From Tethya wilhelma (lineage: Eukaryota > Porifera > Demospongiae > Tethyida > Tethyidae): 64,000 bases of DNA. A program made the translations under genes and the position numbers. Below are positions 46,216-58,636 of this stretch, piece after piece. How positions within the stretch are numbered: position 1 is the first letter of the stretch; the number at the start of each line of letters is the position of its first letter. Where the stretch lies: contig CAXIPT010000001.1 in the NCBI GenBank assembly GCA_964030475.1, positions 19,555,590-19,619,589 of the forward strand, given 5' to 3'. The notes under the pieces are model-generated. The model saw nothing but the letters and a program-made list of their open reading frames with translations. It made no database searches and was not told where the DNA came from.

Positions 46216-49200
46216 ATGATAGCAAGCAAGATATTGGTGGACAATTATTACAGGGGTCATGACATTGTGTTGCAGCTGCCCAATGAAAGGTGTGAGGAGG
46301 ACATCCTATTCCTGGCAACCAGCTGGTTGAAGGAGAGCTCCCACGTGCTTGCTTCTCTAGACCAAAGTAAGCAACAAAACATCACTACATGCATATACCT
46401 GATATTGGTAACCATTGGCAACTATATTACTGGTACATGTACATGTATACGTGTTTGTCGTACATAAAACTTGTGCAGAATCCCTGAAAAAAGTGGCTCA
46501 TAAGGTTACACTGAACAAACACAACCCAAATGAAATGATCTACCAGCAAGAAGAATGGATAGAAAAGTATGATCATTGTATGTTTTGATCACTGAATATC
46601 CACACAATCAAGCTATAGTCAATCTCAATTGCTTCTTTCCTTTTCTTTTTATTCACACAGTTTTCATGTGATTCTACGAGGTTCTGTCAGTCTTATGATT
46701 GACCCTCTCTTCAAGGCCAAACAGCTGGCCAACCAGGCAGCTGCTGCTAATGTCGATTCCCTTTTGAAAGATTCAGCTGGAAACAAATCAGCCGCTCAAG
46801 TCCCAAACACAACATACCACCCGAAAGCGAAACAAAGTAGAGTTAGCTATGGCAAACAAGTTAGAAAGCTGAGAGCTGGAGAGTCGTTTGGAGAAGAAGC
46901 ACTTCTACAGAAAGAAGAGATGTTACCATTTACCGTCTTTGCTGATGAACACGTGGAGCTACTGACAATACCGATGGACGTGTTCGACAAAACTCTCCTT
47001 CAACATTTTCAGTCTCTCTTCCTCAAACGAGCTCAATTTCTTTCGCAACTTGAACTTTTCTCAAAATGGTCTCCTCACCTTCTACGACAGATTTGCATGG
47101 TACTGAGAGAGAAACGCTATCAACTTGGAGATTGCCTCTTCAGACAAGACATGCCTGTACGATACTTGTACATCATCAAGTCTGGATCTGTGAAGCTTTC
47201 GGCAAGCTCTAAAACAAACCCAAAATGTCGCGAAGACGTTGTGAATCAAATTGAACCAGAGAAGAACCACCTAGCCGAGATTTTTGCCGAAGACGAACAG
47301 CAAGAAGCGAAAAAGATGATGAAAAAGTCAACAAGTATGCACGCACTCAATGCAACAAGTACAGCATCTGTAATGATACCGAAATCGATATCTCAAATAT
47401 CAACAAGAGGAAGCTTCTCTCGTTCCAGCTTCTCACTACCACTGCCTGCCAATTCCTTCAAAAATGCTTCACGTGTCAACAACCAGCAGCAACAACAATG
47501 GCGAAGAAAGTCTTCTATGGTTGCAGTTCCTGTCAAAATTGAAGACCCACAGCAGAATATCTTCGGATTCAAGCTTCACGAACCCACACCAAAGAAGAGC
47601 TCAGGTATGTGTGATCTCAGTGCTGGTGACATGCTCTGTGACATTGAGGCTCTTTGTCAGTTGAAGAGGCAACTCTTTAATGCTGTTTGTTCGAGCGATT
47701 TAGAAATCTACATGCTAGATCTTTACTACTTTGAGCAATTGGTTCACAAGAAGGCACCGCAGACTGTTTTGCAAATGGTGAATCGAGCTACGCAAAGAGT
47801 CGAATGGTGGAAGGAGAGATACTTACTGCAGTGTGGCAAATTCTTCGAACCTCTGCTGACCGTGCTCGATCAGTTGGAAGAGAAGCTAGCAAGCAGTGGA
47901 TACAACAAAGGAGGAGGGAAGAGAGTATTATATCCGCCAGAACAGGTTGCACACATTGCCATAGAGAAGCTGGGCAAGGTGATCACAAATGATAAGAAAA
48001 AAAGCGATCCAAAAGAAGAAGTCCAAGTTTTAGATGAAGTAACAGACAATATAAATGCATGTTCCCAAATCGAGAACAGTATGGAAGATGACATCATAAC
48101 CACAACAATGGACAAAAGTAAACCCGATCCAGTTTTGCTATCCCCAAGTCCAGACAACTGTTTACGGATAATTCAAAAATCTCAAACTAGGCCCCTCAGC
48201 AGCACCAATCCTACTAATACCACTAATCCCATAACTAAAAAGAAATTTTTCAGATTTAACTCTCTCCCGCCGAGAAAGATTCACGATTACGAAACCATGA
48301 GCGAAAGTGCATTCCCTGTACCACCCCCTTCACCATATCCAGCTGAAGAGGAACCCCCTGACAATAATGATAACAATTACATTGCCCCCAGTCCGATTGT
48401 ATTCAGTGAAGATGACTGGGAGACTGACAATGATGATTTGGATAGCGATGTCTTTTACAGTACACAAGGCAGTTCTAACTTAGCCAAAATCCGCTCCGAA
48501 GTGCTAGAAAAGATTAGGTCTGAATCAGAAAACAAGCTACGTCCATCAATGCCCACACTGATATGGGAGGAACCACAAAATGGCAGAAATTCTGCAAGTT
48601 CAAGAGCACAAGCAATCGTGGTCCCAACGGCTATACGAATGAATAGTGTATCTTCGGTAGATTCGGAGGTATTTGAAAAAGATGACCTTCCTCTGATAGA
48701 TCTATGTGACAGTAAGCATTCAGTTGAGCTTATCAAAGAAGTTGAAGCATTGACACCTAATGAGGAAGCACTTTCAATTTCAAGTGAAAACAACAAACAA
48801 CCTGTAGACGATCTGCACAAAATGAGAGACGAAAGGATTACGCAAACGGAAACTCTAAACACCCAGTCTGGCTACAACCCTCCACCCACACCACGATCCT
48901 CTTCAATCCTCTTGGACCACAACGACACAACCATCCCTGAAGAGTACAAAGGACTGATAAACAATCGTCCAAGCTCGCAGAAATCTTTCTTCACCAGTCC
49001 CTTCAAGCAGCAAAGAACGCCTGTCAAGAGACCCTCTACGGCACCCAGTCTGTTTGTGTCTGGGAGCTGCAGGCCTGGTAGTCATGGCAACTGTCAGGTC
49101 GTGAGGATGATGGAGACGAGAGAGAGAAAAAGAAAGTTCTTCACCATGCCAGCTGTCTTGACGATATACACACTGTCATCAGAATACAGTGGTATCCCTT

Positions 49201-49932
49201 GCAGGTATGTAGGGGGTTATTATAGTAAAATGCATGCACATGGAAGAGGGGTATTAGAAATAAAATATTCTGATCAAGAGCTTTGAAGTTTGACTGTGAA
49301 GAATTACTTCCATAATGAGCAATCAAAAAACTGGAATAACTCAGCATTTAAATTCAATGATGTATATAATTATTGATTAATAATAATTATTATCACAACC
49401 CTATTTTAATTGATCTTCTCTTGTAGGCACAGAAGTAGCATTTCACCCAGTGGTAGTAATTATCAAAAGTTCAAACCTAGAATTCAGTCTCCACGCAAGA
49501 AACAAACTGAACGACCTGGAAAGCACATCTCCTTGGTAACTAAGTTAGTTACATACACTGTAACACCATATATTGTATAGTACATACAATAATTATTGTA
49601 TATGCATGTATGGCATATTGAAAACAGTAAACACATCAGATGTCAAGGCATACCCACTGTCATGCTTGAAATAGTTACCCAGCACAAACTCAATACAAAC
49701 CAAGTAGTTATGGTGCTGTCACATGTTTCCATGTTACTTACACTGGTCTCACATGCAGGTATCAATGGAGAAAGAAGGTCATCTCCACCTTGCTCGTCCC
49801 TGGACTGGCCATCACTCTCGACGACGACCTCCAAGTGCACCTGTTGTTGGTCGTCCCACAGAGAGAAGAAAAATCCCTCCTAGACCCCCAGTCAATCTTA
49901 CACCTCATCTGCAAAGACCCTATTATCTGTAG
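46216..49932 (+). CDS. Cyclic-nucleotide-binding-domain protein, CNBD2-like
   Basis: Five exons (46216-46366, 46479-46566, 46661-49204, 49427-49535, 49759-49932) join in phase to give 1021 residues. The first cNMP-binding fold contains FHVILRGSVSLMI, LRAGESFGEEALLQKEEMLPFTVFADEHVELLTI, where GESFGE occupies the phosphate-binding cassette. A second, less canonical fold follows (FSKWSPHLLRQICMVL, QLGDCLFRQDMPVRYLYIIKSGSVKL). Human CNBD2 has a similar N-terminal region but is about half the length. The rest is a long disordered Ser/Pro-rich and acidic tail ending in RRRPPSAP and PPRPPVNL. It could be a cAMP/cGMP sensor; nucleotide binding is inferred. The 3' part of its last exon is copied about 1.3 kb downstream. 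Confidence 0.75.
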
Positions 49933-50040
49933 CATTGATATTATGTTGGACTAATATGTGCTATTATTTATATATGTGACAGTCTGTTTTGTTGTTGTTG
50001 TTCACATAATTAAATTTTCATCATGTCCTTCACGTGCTCA

Positions 50041-50094
50041 TTGCGCATGCGTAGAATCAAAGTTATTGGCTGCATTTACAGTGTATATAAAAAG
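50041..50094 (+). promoter_or_regulatory. Core promoter of duplicate 1: NRF1-like site and TATA box
   Basis: TTGCGCATGCG at 50041-50051 matches an NRF1 palindrome and TATATAAAAAG at 50084-50094 is a TATA box about 150 bases before the ATG at 50235. The second unit keeps the same site (about 51379) and has TTTATAAAAG at about 51415. Confidence 0.55.
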
Positions 50095-50234
50095 TCATTG
50101 GAAGTTTTCAGTCATCATTGAACAGCTTACAGGCATTGCTATCTAACTTGTTGACTAGAGTGCTTGAAGCAAGAACTATCAGCAAAGCAGACTCTGATCT
50201 AAAAAGGCAACAATTTGAGCTGTCAGAACTGAGA

Positions 50235-50874
50235 ATGAAGGCTCTGTTTACTACTCTCCTACTTCTTGTGGGCTTATTTGGAGACAGCTGCCTCGCGCAC
50301 GTTCGACTGACATTTCCTCCAGCTAGACAGCCCGATTATGACTTCTTGGACAACGTGAGAACTGGAGGACCTTGTGGGGTACCTGGTAAGTATAGTGAAC
50401 ATTTAGGCTATTATCTCACTTCATGGGGCATTGACTGTGATGCATAAACTGTTATCAATATTGTGGTTTCTTTGCGGTCTCATTAAAGGCTGCACTTGAT
50501 TAAATCAAATTTGGCTAAAAAAAAACAATTGTGAGTCTTCTCTCTTGTTTTTACACATGTAGAAAATCCAAACAGCCCAGTAACTACCTTTCTATCAGGC
50601 TCCACCATTAACGTCACTTTTCACTTGGCATATCCACACAGGGCAAGTCAAAAACATTCATCAGCAACATATATCTACATAGCTACAGATATTATCTTGT
50701 CATGCATGCATCAATGCAGTCTTTACATTTGCGATTAACTACACATGTTCGCCCTGTTTTCACATTGTCTTGACCACAATAGGGAGGCATTCTTGTAAAC
50801 ATTCTGGACATGAATGGCACCATTCTCCACGCTCTACTTGGAACACAGTGGAACAACAGAGAGGAAGATGCAAC
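50235..50874 (+). pseudogene. Duplicate of exons 1-3 of the DOMON/EGF gene
   Basis: Exons 50235-50385, 50563-50642 and 50783-50874 repeat exons 1-3 of the gene at 51582 with intact frame, signal peptide (ALFTTLLLLVGLFGDSCLA), HVRLTFPPARQPDYDFLDN and splice sites, including a GC-AG intron. There is no copy of exon 4 before the second unit, so on its own the copy is truncated. It may serve as an alternative promoter and first-exon set that splices to 52743, since exon 3 ends in the same phase. Confidence 0.75.
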
Positions 50875-51581
50875 GTAAGATTTATAGCTCTACCACGTGC
50901 AAATGACATGCTACATATGCCTAATTAATATCATCATGATGCCTATCTGCATAATAGATATGCAGTCACTGTGACTACATGCCATCATCTCGTGTAGCAC
51001 AGGCTATAAGTATAATTTTGTGCATGTGAGATAGATTACTTGTCTATAATGTAAAGTGGTGATGGGAATAATCACAAAAGATTTCTATAGCTAGGTGTGT
51101 CTGTGTCTAATGGTTGATTTCCCTGAGGAATTACATAATAATATATCATAAGTTGAGCCTTGCACTATGTAGTTAGCATGGAACTATTCTAAAAAAATCC
51201 CTCCTAGACCCCCAGTCAATCTTACACCTCACCTGCAAAGACCCTATTATCTGTAGCATTGATATTATGTTGGACTAATATGTGCTATCATTTATGTGAC
51301 AGTCTGTCTACCTAAATTGTTTGGTTATTGTGTTGTTGTTCACATAATTAAATTTTCATCCTGTCCTTCACGTGCTCATTGCGCATGCGTAGAATCAAAA
51401 ATTATTGGCTGCTTTTATAAAAGAGGAAAAAGTCATTGGAGTTTTTCAGTCTGTCATCATTGGACAGCTTACAGACGTTGCTATTAATTTTTTGCTTGTG
51501 AATTAGAGCGCTTGAAGCAAGAACTATAAGCAAAGCAGACTCTGATCTAAAAAGGCAACAATTTGAGCTGTCAGAACTGAA

Positions 51582-54500
51582 ATGAACGCTCTGTTTACTA
51601 CTCTCCTACTTCTTGTGGGCTTATTTGGAGACAGCTGCCTCGCGCACGTTCGACTGACATTTCCTCCAGCTAGACAGCCCGATTATGACTTCTTGGACAA
51701 CGTGAGAACTGGAGGACCTTGTGGGGTACCTGGTAAGTTTAATAGTGAGCATTTAGGCTATTGTTTCACTGCATGGGGTATTGATTGGTGAGATGCCTAA
51801 GCTGTTATCAATATTGTGGTTTGTTTGCGGTCTCATTAAAGGCTGCACTTGATTAAATCAAATTTGGCTAAAAAAAAACAATTGTGTGAGTCTTGTTCTC
51901 TTTGTTTTTACACATGTAGAAAATCCAAACAGCCCAGTAACTACCTTCCTAACAGGCTCCACCATTAACGTCACTTTTCACTTGGCTTATCCACACAGGG
52001 CAAGTCAAAAAACATTATTCATCAGCATCATAGCTACATATATAGCTGCATTGCTACAGATATTATTTTGTCATGCATGCATCAATGCAGTCTTTACATT
52101 TGCGATTGACTACACATGTTCGCCCTGTTTTCACATTGTCTTGACCACAATAGGGTGGTATTCTTGTAAACATTCTGGACATGAATGGCACCATTCTCCA
52201 CGCTCTACTTGGAACACAGTGGAACAACAGAGAGGAAGATGCAACGTAAGACTTATAGCTCTACCGCGTGCAAATGACATGCTACATACACAACGTCATG
52301 ATGCCTATCTGCATAATATATGCAGTCACTGGGACTACATGCCATCATCTCGTGTAGCCCAGGATATTTAAGTATAATGTTGTGCATGTGAGATGTATTA
52401 CTTGTCTATAATGTAGTGTGGTGGTGAATAATCACAAAAGATTTCTATAGCTAGGTGTGCCTGTGTCTGGTGGTTGATTTCCCTGAGGGCCTTTACATAA
52501 TAATATATCATAAGTTGAGCCTTGCACTTTATGTAGTTAGCATGGAACTATTCCACGTAGCTTTTTACTGGTATGTATGTAATATGCATCACTTAAATTT
52601 GGGCATGTAAACCGAAAGTAAAAACTACACCTTTTTACCAAAGTGTGCCACTTCCATGTGGAAAGTGTTACCAAAAACTACACACTTCGTTTTTTAACAC
52701 ACCAAAATTTAACAGTGTAATCATATGCATGCATGTTTTCAGGCTTTATAGTCACGAGGTACTGTTGCCAACAGACTTTGAGTGTGAGAGGTGCACCCTG
52801 CAATTAGTGAGAGAGGCGGCCGAGTGGACTGCTCCCGGAGGTCGCTACCTCTTCTGGAGCTGTGCCGATGTCACCATCATCAACTCATCCAGTGAGTCCC
52901 TCATTGAATGGTGTTACACGTGACATGTAGAATAATTAAGACTGGTTCGCAATATTTCCATTGTATCGTATATTCATGCGCTGATACGCAGGAACACAAC
53001 ATATCAAATGTACAATTTTTCTAAATCTTTGTGAGCAGGTCACGTTGCATTGCCTCGATCGTCAAATGTGAAGTATTATTACGTGACATAGTAGTAGATA
53101 TTGTGAACCAGGCTTTAGTCTTATCAGTCAGGGTTAGAAGAAAGGGTCTAGTTCGATAGACTATCAGAGCATAAACAGACAATAATATTGGTATAGTGTT
53201 CAATGGTTGTGTTTACATTCAGTGTTGATATTGCAGTCTATAGCTAATGTCATTGTGTCCCCCAATTGTTGAATGTTTGATAACTTTGATTGCCTGTATA
53301 TTTTATCTTGATGAGAATCAGATGTGATTTCATGCAAATACGGCCATTTATAGTGTTACTATAGTGACGTTGTCTTTCTAACATTTCTCATTCATGCACT
53401 TAAAAGGTGATGCAGCGTGCAATGGTATGAGTTGTTCAGGACATGGGAATTGTGAGAATGGAGAATGTGTGTGTGACAGACTTTACTCTGGACAGTATTG
53501 TCACATTGAAGGTAATTAAATCAAAACTCTAGTAGATCTATAGGCTCACTGCAGCTGCTTGTTATTAAATTTTAACACGATACTAATGATTTTGTATACA
53601 ACCCAGCTGTTTGTCATTTTTTTATGGTGGTTTTAAATTATCTTCTCAAGTGACATCTAGCTTTCCTTGTTTGTGGTTGTTTCACTGTCTATGTTCTTGC
53701 AGATGAGTGTTTGGATGCCAGTGACTGTAACAACCAAGGAAGCTGTGTTGACCTTCAAGGAATCAGCTTTCCAAGAAGACAGTGTTTTTGTTCCCCTGGA
53801 TGGTTTGGCAACAAATGCTCTCAAGGTAGATTAAGTTATGTGTGTGTGCTGCATGCATGCAATGAAGAGCTTTGCTTATCCCCATCTGTACTTAGAGTTA
53901 AGAGCTGTCCACTTTAAACAGGTAATGGTGCTTTTAGCCATTAATTTTGAGGAATGAAATAATGAGTGTTTTGTTCACATGAGAATTATCAATTATTTGC
54001 TCAAGTTCTACATTGAGTATGCAATGCTTTCCAGCATGGTTCATTACTATTACCATGGCAATGTTATCACTCCCACTATCTTGCACACATCCTCACACTT
54101 TTCCTACCCTTTCTTTCTCGTGCACTACTCACAGCCTCCTCTCTGACTGATCCTACGATTAACCCAGAGGACTATACACTGAGGAGCCAGTTGCACGACA
54201 GGCTGGTGCTGTATGCTCGGATTGTAGATGTAAGTCCTACAATAAAATAAATAGCATGCAACGATATACCACTCCAGGCTTTATTCATGAATCATTTCTA
54301 AACTCTTTGTGCGTTTAATTTGCTGATATAATAATACCAGCAGTGAGCAATGTAAAGGAACATATCACCCACTTTATTAGAATTCACAACTTGCATGTCC
54401 TTATAAGACTCATGTAGTGCACATCTCTGCACATGGACCACCAGCACGTATACTTAGTTGGTAATATCCTCACTCAAAAAGTCATGCACTGAGAATTATC

Positions 54501-56360
54501 CCTGTGACCAATTCGGTCATACTTTTGCTTTTGCAAGCTTGTGCTCTCGATCAACATTGTATGTTCACATGCAATAATGCCAATTATGGCCATGGTGTGG
54601 CATGCATGCATATGGTGTCTTTCCTTGCTGAGTTACATGAAGCTGTATATGACTCTGTGCTTGAATGTGCATGAACATGAGATCATGATATAGTTTGAAC
54701 TGATAAGGTAATACAATAACTGCTTCCTTGGAAGGAAAACAATAAGATCATTACATGCATGTGAGCAGATTAGCTGTATATTGCTATACTTGACTAAATC
54801 TTGGTGAAGAATGTGTCTGTGTGAGTGATGTGGTGCAAACAGTGTGGTTTCCTTGAGCAGACATTTACAACTGACACCTGTACTGTCCAGCCAACTTCAC
54901 TGTATTCTATTGTCTCATTTCACAACATTTCACAACATTATAGTAGTTACTTAACCACTGTGCCATGTACATACCTGATATATACTGTGCAGTTGCAGTA
55001 ACAGTTACTGTTGCAATTTTTGAAAATAATTTTTTAGGAAGTGATGGGTTCTCGCTTTCATATACAATTTCTCCCATATTAATTGCATGTGGTGTATCAT
55101 GGAGCTTGAAGCTGCATGAGCTATACCTATACATGTATGGCTTTGTAACTTAATTGTCACACTTTGCATACTAGCACACTCAATTCTTGTCAGGACTATA
55201 GGCAGCAACCATGCAAGTGTGCAAGCTTAAATTATATGGCAGCCCTGTAGTCAGTTGGAGTACTAGTCACATGCATGGCATCAGATTCTGTGGTGCATTT
55301 AATTTCACTACGGCATTGTATGCAGGGGACTGGTTCGAATTAGCTATACCCATTAAACTTAGGCTTCCCAAGGACCCTCTAGTTTCACCATATAGTTTTT
55401 ATTTCATGGACTTCCATATTATCTATGGTACAACAATAGTGTCCATGCATCCTGTTACTATACAGATGTCAGTCAGGATGGACTTCCTATGTGTATATAC
55501 ATACCTAACAATACCCATTTTGAGTTTTCCCCTTGTCTTTCACATGCTGTTTCCACTGTGTGGTTTTGTGTCGGAATTTTACACCATATACAGTAATATT
55601 ATATGCAGGATGAGCTGGAGGTGGCTCTGATGCACAACGGGACTGGCTATGTTGCTGTTGGTTGGAAACCAAGTCGAGGAATTGATGGATCTTGCCGTGC
55701 CCAGTCCCCAGGAGCCTTCAATGTTGGTATGTAGAAGAATAGTTACTGTATAGCAGCAATACATGTATTCTGTATTTAATATTGGCAGTCCTTACCAAAA
55801 CTGCTAATCAGCCAATATTACTGAATATGCCAAATTTTTTGTGCTATACGTTATTCACTGAATACATATACTATGGCCAGGTATTAATGCCTATCTGTCT
55901 TATCAAAACTATAAATATTAGATTTTTCAATGACTTACCTACTTCAATTCCTTCTTGGTAATTATAGGTGCTAACTCTCTTTGGCCTAATGGTCAGAGTT
56001 GGCCGATCGTTGATGGTGCCGATAGCTTCTACAACCAGTTTGTCAGGCCTAACTTACCAAATGGTACCAACATTGACAGCGATGATAGTGATGATGGAGC
56101 AATTGAAGAAGGAGGAGGCAATGAAGAAGGGGGAGCTAATGAAGAAGGGGGAGCTAACGAAGAAGGGGGAGCTAACGAAGAAGGAGGAGCTGATGAAGAA
56201 GGGAGAACAATTGATAATGAGGATGGAGCGACTGAAGAAGGAGCAGGCAATGAAGAAGGAGGGTCCGAAGAAGGTGGTAGTGAAGAAGGAAATGGTCAAG
56301 GTTGGTGTACAAAGTCCTGAAAAACACACACACACAACAATCACTTTCACACACACACGC

Positions 56361-56406
<46 letters not shown>

Positions 56407-57990
56407 CACAGCCATTGCATCCCATGGACTGCTCAGACGTCATCATTGGTGTAGCCAGAGGTAATCAGTTCCAAGTGTTTGACTACTACACTCGAGACAG
56501 ATCCACTCCACGAAGAGACACATTCTATGGAGGAGAGGACAGCATCACTGCTGCAGTGGGGAAAGAGGAAAATGGTTTCACTTTTATCAAATGGAGGAGA
56601 CCACTTGGTGAGCTAACTCTCTTGGTGCTAACTTTCACCATCAACATTATATTTTAGCATCTTTACTTTATGATTTATGGGAAATATTTTGAACCCACAA
56701 CTTCTATTTGATTAGAAAAATATAATGTACAAACTTCTTCGCCACTTCAACACCAAGTACATAATTATCGCATGGCATAATCCATACAAACTATAATAAT
56801 AAAATATTATTACTAATTTTATGCAGTGACAAATAATGATTCAGCTGATCATCCCGTAAATAATGAACTCACAACTCTCATCTGGTCCTTCGGACAAGTC
56901 TATCCAGACTACTTCCACTTCCCAGCATCAGGCATTGAAGCCGGCACTGCCCAGAATGACCGGTTTTACCAGCCTGACGAGATCAAGTATCATGGCACAC
57001 GAAATCGTGGTTCAACTTCGATAAACTTTTTCGATGAAAACAACCTTCCCCTGGACCCATCTCAGTGCCGAGGGGAGTTCAGCACGGGATGTAACGACCA
57101 GGAAGTGTGTGACTATCGTGCCAGGTGGACTGTCGTGGGAGAGGAGGTGGAGTTTACCGTGTCTTCGAGGACATCAGGATCGGGTGATGCAGAGTGGGTG
57201 GGAATTGGGTTCTCTGATGACAGGATGATGGTGAGCTATACAGCACTTAGTTTGATTGTAACTGTCCAGCATTGACTTACATAACTAGCAGCGTCATTTA
57301 CTTAATTGTCCTTTTTTTTCCCTTCTTTTTATTTGATCCCTTTTTCTTTTTTCAGCCAATGAGTGATGCAGTAGTTGGCTCTGTTGATGAGAGTGGATAC
57401 TTTGTTACAGACAGGTATAGAATCATACAGTGCAGATGTAGCCTATAATATACATGTACAAGACAGTATAATATTATACCGGTCTGCAATTCTACATCAT
57501 AATGTTATTCTTGCAGATACATCACCATGAGAGCTGAACCTCCAGTGGATGATATCCAGCACGTCACTGAGACTGAAGTAACTATTGACGGGAGGATCAT
57601 GACGATGAAATTCACACGGCCACTCATCACTGGGGACTCCAATGACCTCTCGTTGAATGCGTGCAGATTTTTTCTCTTCGGTTGGGGAGGTTCTGCTAAC
57701 ATTGAGTCAAAAAGTATCGGGTATCATCCCAACACTCCTATCGTATCTGCTGATAAGATCTGTCTACCTACACCTCAGCAATGTCCAGTTGGTATTGGTA
57801 AGTCACTCCAGTTAGCTTTCACTGAGCACTACAGATCCAATAAAATCCAATTGTGAACTTGAAATTAATGACACATTGCGCACTCACTCAAACAGGTGGA
57901 GACTTTAATGGTGCTGTTCGACCTCTTTACTCAGTTTTCACCATCATAGTTGGAACAGTTGTGTGTACTCTTGTATTGTTGTTTGCATAA
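51582..57990 (+). CDS. Secreted/anchored EGF and double-DOMON protein, Skeletor-like
   Basis: Fourteen exons (51582-51732, 51920-51999, 52154-52245, 52743-52891, 53407-53511, 53703-53825, 54135-54229, 55609-55726, 55968-56300, 56407-56607, 56827-57230, 57356-57414, 57517-57797, 57896-57990) give 761 residues in phase. A signal peptide ends at LA, leaving a His-first mature protein (HVRLTFPPAR) with paired cysteines, as in histidine-brace copper proteins. Two EGF-like modules follow (CNGMSCSGHGNCENGECVC; CLDASDCNNQGSCV), then a first DOMON part (GTGYVAVGWKPS), an acidic NEEGGA repeat, and a Skeletor-type DOMON (CSDVIIGVARGNQFQVFDYYTRDRSTP, FYGGEDSITAAVG, KYHGTRNRG, WVGIGFSDDRMM). The C-terminus is a hydrophobic helix. 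DOMON domains bind haem or sugars. Exon 2 uses a GC donor (gcaagt). Confidence 0.85.
52000..52153 (+). other. GC-AG intron in the DOMON gene
   Basis: The donor is GCAAGT after CACAGG and the acceptor is acaatag before GGTGG. Only this choice keeps the frame. The duplicate at 50643-50782 has the same GC donor. Confidence 0.8.
54230..55608 (+). other. Long intron 7 of the DOMON gene
   Basis: 1.38 kb between exons 7 and 8; no exon, RNA gene or known element is recognised inside it. Confidence 0.5.
56096..56210 (+). repeat. In-frame 18-bp coding minisatellite
   Basis: Units of the type gaagaagggggagctaat encode EEGGAN and are repeated about five to six times in exon 9 of the DOMON gene, giving an acidic glycine-rich linker. 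Confidence 0.9.
56323..56406 (+). repeat. (CA)n tract before DOMON exon 10
   Basis: Near-pure (CA)n fills most of the 106-base intron and runs to the acceptor cacacag at 56406. Confidence 0.9.
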
Positions 57991-58377
57991 ACCAAACACT
58001 CATGGCATCTTTAGCGCCAAGTCACCACGAATCATTTCATACACACTATAATTATCATACCCAATGATTGTTTCTATTTATATATATGTACCTATTGTTA
58101 TCACGTATTGCTGTCAAAGTATATACAATTATTATATTGTGATTTGAACTTACTGTATCAGACTGGTAGTATTATCACTCATTTTGTATGGTCTGGCCGT
58201 GAGCAAGCATTAAAGTCAGTAATTTATCATAACTGGATTGTAATCTTTGCTAAGTGGACCCAATACGTTGGTGGGTGGGGCTCACTAGAACGCATGCTAA
58301 GTTATTAGTGTAAATTATAAGCCTTATCTTACATTACACATCCCACTATGATAATTATATTCATGTATTTGGCAGTC
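57991..58377. other. Intergenic region, DOMON gene to small secreted-protein cluster
   Basis: 3' flank of the DOMON gene, then a short region similar to that before the later cluster members (ggtgggtggggctcac near 58270, also near 60425 and 61650), which may be a shared promoter element. Confidence 0.5.
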
Positions 58378-58636
58378 ATGACTCATTTTGTTGCAACTCT
58401 TCTTGTACTCCTCCTGGCCATCTGCTCTGCAAGTAGTAAGATTGAAGACCAACAACAGTTCTGTCTTGGTGAAGGATGCCTCTGCAAGAGCAGCTTTAAC
58501 AAGTACTATGACTTCACCATTGATCTCAGCTCAACTTTTTGCTTTTGATTACCTGTAAGAAAAAGAATTTGCTAATATATACATATAGTTAAGAATAATA
58601 TATGCAAGACTAAGTTGGTAAACTTTTGTGTTAACA

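Larger units (their letters stand above)
49872..51192 (+). repeat. First unit of a 1.3-kb tandem duplication
   Basis: The unit starts in the last coding exon of the CNBD2-like gene (aaatccctcctagaccccc) and ends just before the same string at 51193. It includes the start region and first three exons of the DOMON gene. The second unit spans 51193 to about 52540. Differences are small indels and point changes, so the event is recent. Confidence 0.9.

Noticed and set aside
46629..46660. Upstream ATG-containing extension of the long CNBD2-like exon
   Set aside because: The pyrimidine-rich stretch is the intron end; the acceptor at 46660 joins the two upstream exons in phase.
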